A DNA stretch of 64,000 nt from NCBI GenBank assembly GCA_020847855.1, contig JADLBH010000018.1, positions 62,001 through 126,000 on the forward strand. Reading direction: 5' to 3'. This stretch comes from Fimbriimonadaceae bacterium. GTDB taxonomy: Bacteria; Armatimonadota; Fimbriimonadia; Fimbriimonadales; Fimbriimonadaceae. The notes beneath the pieces are model-generated. The model saw only the letters and a list, made by a program, of their open reading frames with translations. It had not been told where the DNA came from and searched no databases. A program made the translations under genes and the position numbers. Below are positions 18,144-24,464 of this stretch, in pieces. The stretch's first letter is position 1; every line of letters starts with the position of its first letter.

Positions 18144-19988
18144 CTACTCGATAGCAAGGAACTCGTGGATCACTTCGGCTTGTCGGCGAGTGAGGGTTGG
18201 CACCGCCGCGATCTGCTCGACCGTGGCATGGCGGATCGCGGCGATCGAGCCGAAGGACCGGAGCAGCATCCGCCTACGTCGCGGGCCGATCCCTGGGATC
18301 TCGTCGAGCACACTCCCGTGCATCCTCTTGTCCCGGAGCTTACGGTGGTAGGTGAGGGCGAATCGGTGCGCCTCGTCCCGGAGCCGGGTGAGCAGGACCA
18401 GGGCAGGTGAGCCGATCGGGAGGATGATCTCCTTGTACCCGTCCCCGACCCTCACGTAGAGGATCTCCTGCTTCTTCGCCAGGCCCGCCATCGGGAGTTC
18501 CAGCCCCAGCGAAGCACTGGCCGCGAGTGCGGCTCCGAGTTGGCCCTTTCCCCCGTCAATGACGATCAGATCGGGAAGGACGGAGAACTTGGGGTCGCCG
18601 TCGAGGTAGGCGCGAAGGCGCCGCGTCACGGCTTCTCCCATCATCGCGAAGTCGTCTGGGCTCTCGGGGTGCCACTTGATTTTGAACCGTCGGTACTCGG
18701 ACTTTGCGGCGGCCCCGTCCTGGGCGACGACCATCGAGGCGGTGGGCGCCGTGCCCTGCACGTTACTGATGTCGAAGGCTTCGATGCGCCGGGGGGGCGA
18801 GGGGAGCCCCAGCTCCTGCGCGAGCACGGCGGCCGCCTCTTCCCCCCACGCCTCTCGGCTGGCGAGCTCGGTCGCATAGACCTTGAGGGACTCGGCCGCA
18901 TTCTCGGCGGCCATGTCCACGAGCCCAAGGCCCTCGCCGCCCTGGGGCACCTCGAGCGTCACTGCGGAGCCCCGCTTTTGTCGTAGCCATTGCTGGACGA
19001 TCTTGCGTTCCTCGAACTCGGCAGGCAGGAGGATTTCGCGAGGGACCTCCGGAGCGTCGGCGTAGTACTGCTTTACGAACTCTTGGACCAGCTCTCCAGG
19101 GGGGCGGTCGGCGGTGCCGTCCAAGACGAACTGCTGCTGACCGACCAGCTTGCCGTTCCTCACATAGAGGACCTGCACGGCGGCCATCCTTTCGTCCTTG
19201 ACGACCGCTACCACGTCGCGGTCCACCTCGTCGGAGCTGAGCACTTTCTGCCGCTCCAGCACGTGGCGGACGGCTGCGGCCCGGTCTCGGAGCTCGGCCG
19301 CCTTCTCAAACTGCTCCGCATCTGCGGCGAGCGTCATCTCCTGCTCCATCTCGGCCACGAGGGACTCGCCGTCGCCTTTCAGGAAGCGCTCGACCTGACC
19401 GATCACGCAGAGGTATTGCTCCCTATCGGCGATTCCCGCGCAGGGTGCAAGGCACTGACCCAGATGGAAGTAGAGGCATGGCCTTTGTTCTTCGCGGCCG
19501 CTCCAACTCTTGCCGCACGGGATGAGGGGAAAGACCTTGTGAAGGAGCTTGAGCGTGTCCCGAACGGCATACGCGCTAGAGTAGGGCCCGAACGTCTTGC
19601 CCTGTCCCCGCTTCGGGTTTCGAGTGAAGAGGACGCGGGGGAACGCCTCCTTCGTGACGACGATGAACGGGTAGCTCTTGTCGTCACGGAGGCGCACGTT
19701 GAAGGGTGGCCGGTGTTTCTTGATGAGGTTGCACTCAAGAACCAGGGCCTCGAGTTCCGTTTCGACAACGATCCACTCGATGTCCCGTGTCCGCTTCACG
19801 AGCCTTTGGATTCGTGGCCCGTGCTTTGCGCTGGCTTGGAAGTAGCTCCTCACCCGGTTGCGAAGGTTGATGGCCTTCCCTACATAGAGGACAGCGTCGC
19901 TCTCGTCTCGATAAAGGTAGCAGCCTGGCGAGGTAGGGAGCTGCTTCAGCCTCTCGGTCACAGTCACTGGCAACCCGCGTCCGTTCAT
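18144..19988 (-). CDS. uvrC: UvrABC excinuclease subunit C
   Basis: UvrC makes both incisions flanking a lesion during nucleotide excision repair. The 614-residue protein has an N-terminal GIY-YIG nuclease (PGCYLYRDESDAVLYVGKA, residues about 20-40), a Cys-containing segment typical of UvrC (CLYFHLGQCLAPCAG), a UVR motif (EMTLAADAEQFEKAAELRDR), an RNase H-like endonuclease half (EAFDISNVQG, VIDGGKGQL) and C-terminal helix-hairpin-helix repeats (IPGIGPRRRRMLLRSFGS). Length and order are standard. It lies between the CxxC paralogue pair and the VKOR-like gene on one strand. Confidence 0.97.
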   Translation of the reverse strand: MNGRGLPVTVTERLKQLPTSPGCYLYRDESDAVLYVGKAINLRNRVRSYFQASAKHGPRIQRLVKRTRDIEWIVVETELEALVLECNLIKKHRPPFNVRLRDDKSYPFIVVTKEAFPRVLFTRNPKRGQGKTFGPYSSAYAVRDTLKLLHKVFPLIPCGKSWSGREEQRPCLYFHLGQCLAPCAGIADREQYLCVIGQVERFLKGDGESLVAEMEQEMTLAADAEQFEKAAELRDRAAAVRHVLERQKVLSSDEVDRDVVAVVKDERMAAVQVLYVRNGKLVGQQQFVLDGTADRPPGELVQEFVKQYYADAPEVPREILLPAEFEERKIVQQWLRQKRGSAVTLEVPQGGEGLGLVDMAAENAAESLKVYATELASREAWGEEAAAVLAQELGLPSPPRRIEAFDISNVQGTAPTASMVVAQDGAAAKSEYRRFKIKWHPESPDDFAMMGEAVTRRLRAYLDGDPKFSVLPDLIVIDGGKGQLGAALAASASLGLELPMAGLAKKQEILYVRVGDGYKEIILPIGSPALVLLTRLRDEAHRFALTYHRKLRDKRMHGSVLDEIPGIGPRRRRMLLRSFGSIAAIRHATVEQIAAVPTLTRRQAEVIHEFLAIE

Positions 19989-20007
19989 GGGGCTGCTTCT
20001 GGGATAC

Positions 20008-20547
20008 CTATTTTCCGAGGGCCTCGTCTATGGCGGATTCGAAGCGACCGAATTCGGCCGGGGCTAGGTTCACAAAATTCGACTGGACTACCGCCTCCCG
20101 GTACACAAGGGTGGTCGTCCGAACGGACTTGCCGAGGTTGATTTCGAACGAGGTGACGGCCGGTGAGCTCGGCGAGATGAGCGCGAGCGAGACCGAGTGA
20201 AGGCCGGCTTCCGAAGCGAGCCGGGTGAGCCTGGCCTGGTCGTTCTCTGGCGACTCGAGGAAGACGAGAAAGGCGACGAGGCGGTCCGTCCCTTGAAGTC
20301 TGCGATTCGAGGTCTCGACTCTATGCTCGAGGGTCTCCGCGAGGGCCCGGAGGTTACGGTCGCTCTCGTCCCGCACCCATACCATCACGGCTGGGTTGGA
20401 GGGGAAGGTGCAGACCGGGCAGGTCTCGGTTCCCGCGAAGGGGCCAGTCACGTGGTGCGGCTCGAAGGCGACTACATACTCGCCACGTTCCAACCCCGAG
20501 GTTGGGTTTAGAACCGCGAGAGCGGCGAGGAAGGCGAGGGTAGGCAA
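20008..20547 (-). CDS. Secreted CxxC protein, thioredoxin-like, paralogue of the next gene upstream
   Basis: The 179-residue protein begins with a short hydrophobic signal and the block ERGEYVVAFEPHHVTGPFAG, then ETCPVC and NPAVMVWV. The same block occurs in the upstream neighbour, so the two are tandem duplicates. This copy keeps the CPVC pair but has lost the two other cysteine pairs of its relative. The remaining sequence alternates helices and strands in a thioredoxin-like order, ending TTTLVYREAVVQSNFVNL. An exported redox role is inferred. The start is TTG 20547 and is uncertain. It is 19 bases upstream of uvrC. Confidence 0.75.
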   Translation of the reverse strand: MPTLAFLAALAVLNPTSGLERGEYVVAFEPHHVTGPFAGTETCPVCTFPSNPAVMVWVRDESDRNLRALAETLEHRVETSNRRLQGTDRLVAFLVFLESPENDQARLTRLASEAGLHSVSLALISPSSPAVTSFEINLGKSVRTTTLVYREAVVQSNFVNLAPAEFGRFESAIDEALGK

Positions 20548-20610
20548 AGTTTAGAACAGTGCCGGACCAACCCCTTGGCTTCGAGGTTGGCCCGGCGAGG
20601 TTTGCACGCG

Positions 20611-21174
20611 CTACTTCGTGAGCTTGGCGATCGTGTCGCAGATCATCCCACAGCCCTTCTCGTCGGCGGGGACGTTGACCAGGTTCGCCTGGACCTTCCA
20701 GTCCTTGTAGGCGATGAGGGTGCTCTTGACCTCCTTGTCGAGGTTGATCTTGTACTTCGCGACGCTCGGGTCGTCCTTACCGATCACGGCGAACGCGACG
20801 TCCTTCACTCCGCTCTTCTCGGCGATCTTCGTGAGGTGGCCGTTGCAGGCGGTGCAGTCCGTGCTCATCCCGACCATCACGATCATCGCCTTGAACTCGG
20901 CGTCCTTGTGCGAGTCAATGTTCATCTGGAGGCTCTTGGCCAGCGCGATGATATTCTCATCGGTCTCGCCATTGACCCAGATTTGAACGGCGGGTCGGGC
21001 CTGGAAGGTGCAAGGGAAGCAGTTCTTGGTGCCGGCGAGCGGCCCCGCGACGTGGCTGGGGTGGAACGGTGTGACCGACTCGCCTGCTTTGAGGCCGGAC
21101 TCGACCGTGCGCATGGCGATGACGGGGACGGCGAAGGCAGCGAGAGCCGCGGCAGCAATGAGAAGCTTGTACAT
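20611..21174 (-). CDS. Secreted thioredoxin-like protein with three cysteine pairs
   Basis: The 187-residue protein has a clear signal peptide (LLIAAAALAAFAVPVIAM). It then has SGLKAGESVTPFHPSHVAGP, NCFPCTF, a second pair in STDCTACNG and a third in KGCGMIC near the end. The GxxVxxFxPxHVxGPxAGTxxCxxC block is also in the downstream paralogue. Strand-helix pattern and the late TLIAYKDWKVQANLVNV segment fit a thioredoxin fold. It probably acts in periplasmic redox chemistry or metal handling. ATG 21174 has a strong AAGGAG six bases upstream. Confidence 0.8.
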   Translation of the reverse strand: MYKLLIAAAALAAFAVPVIAMRTVESGLKAGESVTPFHPSHVAGPLAGTKNCFPCTFQARPAVQIWVNGETDENIIALAKSLQMNIDSHKDAEFKAMIVMVGMSTDCTACNGHLTKIAEKSGVKDVAFAVIGKDDPSVAKYKINLDKEVKSTLIAYKDWKVQANLVNVPADEKGCGMICDTIAKLTK

Positions 21175-21223
21175 GGTTGTCTCCTTAACGTCGGCGAATG
21201 CGCGGAACGCATCCCCTTGCGTA

Positions 21224-21232
21224 TGTATAGTA
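21224..21232 (-). promoter_or_regulatory. Putative -10 region (TACTATACA) for the CxxC gene pair
   Basis: The minus strand reads GTACTATACATACG about 50 bases upstream of ATG 21174. Either TACTAT or TATACA could serve as -10. No convincing -35 is seen. Confidence 0.4.
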
Positions 21233-21273
21233 CGACGACCGCCGAAAGTTCCCTATGTGCTCGGCGAAAGGGC

Positions 21274-22047
21274 CTAGGACTGGCCTTGCTGCAGCCTCTT
21301 TTCCAACTCGTCCAGCTCGGCGTCGGCGGCCGAGTCGGCGGTCGCGTCCACTTGGGGCGCGGCTTCCGCCGTCGCCTCGGCACCGAGCCCGAGCCGCTCC
21401 TCGAGCTTCTTGAGCTCTTCGTCGGCGGCAGCGTCCATGGCTGCGTCCTCCATGGACATGATCTTGCCCTGCACGGAGCCGGAGAACATCTCCTGGCGCG
21501 CCGCTGCCTCCGCTTGCTTGTCGGCGATCTTCTCCCTGGCGGCGGCAAAGCTGCCTTCGAACTCGTTCTCGAAGGTCAGCCCTTCGAGGGCTTTGGTGAT
21601 GGAGGATTGAATCTGCGACTGCTTCCACTGGGCCTTGAGCGCAAGCGCCTCGGCCGTCTTGCGTCGGACCTCCTCCTCTTGGCGCTTGATCGCGACCTTC
21701 ACTTGCTCGACGGTCTCCACCGCGCCTTGATAGGTGCTTTTCAGCGTTGTGATCGTAGCGTCGGTCGTCGCCTTTTCGCGCAGGAAGTTCTTGGCGAGCT
21801 CTCGGTCGCCCTTCTTGAGCGCGGTCGTGGCCTGGGCCTCCATCTGGGCGGACTTCCGCTCGGCCTCTTCGAGCATGCCTTGGAGCCGGTTCTTCTGCGT
21901 GATCGCTTGGACAGCCTTCTCTCGGTTCGCGATGAGGGCCTGCTGCATGTCCCTTCTGGCTTGGTCCAGCATGATTTCCGGATCTTCCAAGCTATCCATT
22001 CCGCGGTTGAAAACCGCCTTGAGCCAAGCAAAAAACCTCTTGAACAT
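21274..22047 (-). CDS. pspA: Phage shock protein A / IM30 family (ESCRT-III-like)
   Basis: PspA proteins polymerise on the inner membrane and preserve it under stress. The 257-residue protein has the N-terminal membrane-binding helix (MFKRFFAWLKAVFNRGMDSLEDPEIMLDQA) and a long Glu/Lys/Ala-rich coiled coil to about residue 200. It ends with an acidic tail finishing LEERLGLG and LDELEKRLQQG, as in many PspA relatives. ATG 22047 is chosen; the reading frame upstream to 22506 is the shadow of the next gene. A TATACT -10 and a strong palindrome lie upstream. No psp regulators are adjacent. Confidence 0.93.
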   Translation of the reverse strand: MFKRFFAWLKAVFNRGMDSLEDPEIMLDQARRDMQQALIANREKAVQAITQKNRLQGMLEEAERKSAQMEAQATTALKKGDRELAKNFLREKATTDATITTLKSTYQGAVETVEQVKVAIKRQEEEVRRKTAEALALKAQWKQSQIQSSITKALEGLTFENEFEGSFAAAREKIADKQAEAAARQEMFSGSVQGKIMSMEDAAMDAAADEELKKLEERLGLGAEATAEAAPQVDATADSAADAELDELEKRLQQGQS

Positions 22048-22108
22048 CGTTGGTGTGTCCCTGTGTGCGCTACTGCCCGGATCACCAGAGCGCGATCCAG
22101 AGGCGCAA

Positions 22109-22114
22109 AGTATA
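22109..22114 (-). promoter_or_regulatory. Putative -10 element TATACT for pspA
   Basis: TATACT on the minus strand lies 61 bases before the pspA ATG. It predicts a leadered transcript. Confidence 0.45.
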
Positions 22115-22142
22115 CATGGCGAAGCGACCTCGGGTTGCCGAC

Positions 22143-22165
22143 CTGTGACCAGGGCTAGGTCACAG
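22143..22165. promoter_or_regulatory. Perfect inverted repeat CTGTGACC-N7-GGTCACAG
   Basis: Two perfect 8-base arms are separated by seven bases. The repeat spans the stop codon of the DUF1080 gene and is centred about 40 bases upstream of the pspA -10. It could be an operator or activator site for pspA, or a hairpin ending the DUF1080 transcript, but no T-run follows. Confidence 0.55.
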
Positions 22166-22906
22166 CGGCCGAATTTCGATGGACTTGAAGTCGGTCGGAT
22201 GACTTTCGGCCTGGATCGCAATGTGCCCGCTGTCCAAGAGCTTCCACCCCCCGATGAGGAAGGGCTTCGCGGTCTCGTCGCGCTCGTCGAGTTGTGGCTC
22301 GGTGTATTCGAGAACGAGCTCCCCGTCCAGGTAGTGGCGGATTCGCGCGCTACCGTCCACTTCGACCTCGGCCGTGTGCCACTCGTCCCCGTGGCACGTC
22401 TTCGAGCTTGAGTCCATGCAGTGCGCGAGGAAGAGCTTGCCCTGGTAGACGACGTTGGTGCCCGGAGTGCAGAGGTTGACGTTGTGCCGTTCGTTCTTGC
22501 CGTCACCGCCGAGCAGCTGCACTTCGATGGAGACCGGGAACTCCTGGTCCAAGGTCAGGGACCACGGGGCTTGGCTGTGGATCATGAGCCCGTTGTTGCG
22601 CCAGGCCCACGCTGGCCCGCCAAGGCACTGCTCGCCCACGAAGCGGTACACGGCCCGGAGGCGGTATCGCGAGTAGGTTCGGTTGGTGTACAAGTGGCCG
22701 AACCTGCCGTTGAACTCCCCCTTATATTGGTCGTATCGGACCTTGAGGAGGCCGTCCTCGACGCGAAAGGTGTCCGCGTAGTTCTCTCCCACCGGAAAGC
22801 CCTTGATCTTTGCCGTCCAACCGGTAAGGTCCTTGCCGTTGAAGAGTTGGGTCCACGGGGCCGTCTGTGCGTGGATCGCAAGCGAGCCGAGGAGAGCCGC
22901 CAACAT
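22160..22906 (-). CDS. DUF1080 (3-keto-disaccharide hydrolase type) exported protein
   Basis: The 248-residue protein has a signal peptide (MLAALLGSLAIHAQ) and a laminin-G-like beta sandwich with the family hallmarks LFNGKDLTGWT at the start, a middle NNGLMIHSQAP and HYLDGELVLEY near the end. DUF1080 domains bind or cleave glycans or glycosides in the periplasm. The start at ATG 22906 is supported by a TACTAT hexamer exactly seven bases upstream; an in-frame GTG at 22927 would lie above that promoter. It is downstream of the DUF1501/DUF1553 pair on the same strand but with its own promoter. Confidence 0.9.
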   Translation of the reverse strand: MLAALLGSLAIHAQTAPWTQLFNGKDLTGWTAKIKGFPVGENYADTFRVEDGLLKVRYDQYKGEFNGRFGHLYTNRTYSRYRLRAVYRFVGEQCLGGPAWAWRNNGLMIHSQAPWSLTLDQEFPVSIEVQLLGGDGKNERHNVNLCTPGTNVVYQGKLFLAHCMDSSSKTCHGDEWHTAEVEVDGSARIRHYLDGELVLEYTEPQLDERDETAKPFLIGGWKLLDSGHIAIQAESHPTDFKSIEIRPL

Positions 22907-22913
22907 ACTCCCG

Positions 22914-22919
22914 ATAGTA
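22914..22919 (-). promoter_or_regulatory. -10 hexamer TACTAT, leaderless type, DUF1080 gene
   Basis: The hexamer ends seven bases before ATG 22906. No Shine-Dalgarno sequence lies at a usable distance. Confidence 0.5.
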
Positions 22920-22943
22920 CCGTCCACAGGTCGGTTGTGCGTC

Positions 22944-24455
22944 CTAGGCGAGGATGTCGTGAACGACGTGGCCGTGGACGTCGGTCAGGCGGAAGTCCCT
23001 GCCTTGATACTTGTACGTGAGCTGAGTGTGGTCAACGCCCAAGAGGTGGAGCAGGGTCGCGTTGAGGTCGTGTACGTGCACCGTCCCTGGCACCCACTCG
23101 TCCACGGAGGGAGTGACCACGTTCCCGCTCCCGTCCACGATGTTGTAGCCGTAGTCGTCGGTGTGGCCGTAGACGGTGCCGGCCTTCACGCCTGCGCCGG
23201 CCAACCACATGGTGAAACAGCGCGGGTGGTGGTCTCGGCCATAGTTCTCCCGGCTCAGCGCGCCCTGGCAGTAGACGGTCCGGCCAAACTCGCCCCCCCA
23301 CACGACCAGCGTGTCCTCGAGCAGCCCGGTCCGTTTGAGGTCCTTCACCAGGGCGGCGCAGGCTTGGTCCACGTCCTTGCACTGCGAGGGAAGGTCACCG
23401 GTGAGATTGGAGTGTTGATCCCAACCACGGTGGAAGATTTGGATGAAGCGCACGTCGCGCTCGGCAAGCCGCCTCGCAAGGAGGCAGTTCGCGGCGAAGG
23501 TGCCGGGCTCCTTGCTCGCCTCGCCGTAGAGCTCGAAGACCTCGTTCGGTTCCTTGGAAAGGTCCATGAGCTCCGGCACACTGGTCTGGAGCTTGTAGGC
23601 CATCTCGTACTGCTCGATCCTCGCGGTCACCTCGGGGTCTGCGATCTCGCGGAAGTACCCTTGGTTGAGGACGGAGATATCGTCGAGCATCTCCCGGCGC
23701 GACTTGCGATCCATCCCATCGGGATCACGTAGGTAAAGCACGGGATCGCCGGTGTGACGCAGCGCGACGCCTTGGTGCTCGCTGGGCAGAAACCCGCTGC
23801 CCCAGAGGCGGGTGAAGAGCGCTTGGTCCACCTTGCCGTTCGAGACCTTGCTGTGGAGCACGACATAGGTAGGGAGGTCCTCGTTCATCGAGCCGAGGCC
23901 ATAGCTGACCCAGGAGCCGAAGCTCGGTCGGCCGGGGAGCTGGCTGCCAGTCTGGATGAAGGTCACGGCCGGGTCGTGGTTGATCGCGTCCGTCCACATG
24001 GATCTTACGACACAGAGGTCCCCGACCACGCTCGCCGTGTGCGGCAGGAGTTCGCTCACCCACACCCCGTCGGCTTGGTTGTCGTGCTTGTTGAACTTGT
24101 AGATCGAGGGTGCGACGGGAAACCTTTGCTGGCCGCTCGTCATCGTGGTCAGGCGCTGGCCCATCCGGATCTCCTCCGGGAAGTCGGTGTCGAACTTTTC
24201 GGCGAGCTTCGGCTTGTAGTCCCACAGGTCCATCTGGCTTGGCCCGCCGTTCATGAAGAGGACGATGATGCGCTTTGCCTTGGGGGCGAGGCCCGTGAGG
24301 AAGCCCTCGGCGGGATGGCGCTGAGCGCCAGGCGTCGCGGGGAGCCCACTCGCGAGGAGCAGCCTGCCGAGGGCGGCGGTTCCCACACCCAGGGCCGCGC
24401 GGCCGAAGAGCTGCCTGCGGGTGAGCGCCAGTTCGAATTCACGGATAGGGTTCAT
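22944..24455 (-). CDS. DUF1501 family protein with Tat signal, partner of DUF1553 gene
   Basis: The 503-residue protein begins with ALTRRQLFGRAALGVGTAALGRLLLASG, a twin-arginine signal. It has IIVLFMNGGPSQMDLWDYKPKL, RFIQIFHRGWDQHSNL and VWGGEFGRTVYCQG, the usual metal-site-like landmarks of the family. It follows the DUF1549/DUF1553 cytochrome gene by nine bases, the standard operon pairing in Planctomycetota and relatives. Its biochemical activity is unproven. The second DUF1501 copy at 9.7 kb is a much shorter, different subfamily. Confidence 0.9.
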   Translation of the reverse strand: MNPIREFELALTRRQLFGRAALGVGTAALGRLLLASGLPATPGAQRHPAEGFLTGLAPKAKRIIVLFMNGGPSQMDLWDYKPKLAEKFDTDFPEEIRMGQRLTTMTSGQQRFPVAPSIYKFNKHDNQADGVWVSELLPHTASVVGDLCVVRSMWTDAINHDPAVTFIQTGSQLPGRPSFGSWVSYGLGSMNEDLPTYVVLHSKVSNGKVDQALFTRLWGSGFLPSEHQGVALRHTGDPVLYLRDPDGMDRKSRREMLDDISVLNQGYFREIADPEVTARIEQYEMAYKLQTSVPELMDLSKEPNEVFELYGEASKEPGTFAANCLLARRLAERDVRFIQIFHRGWDQHSNLTGDLPSQCKDVDQACAALVKDLKRTGLLEDTLVVWGGEFGRTVYCQGALSRENYGRDHHPRCFTMWLAGAGVKAGTVYGHTDDYGYNIVDGSGNVVTPSVDEWVPGTVHVHDLNATLLHLLGVDHTQLTYKYQGRDFRLTDVHGHVVHDILA

Positions 24456-24464
24456 GGGGTGCTC

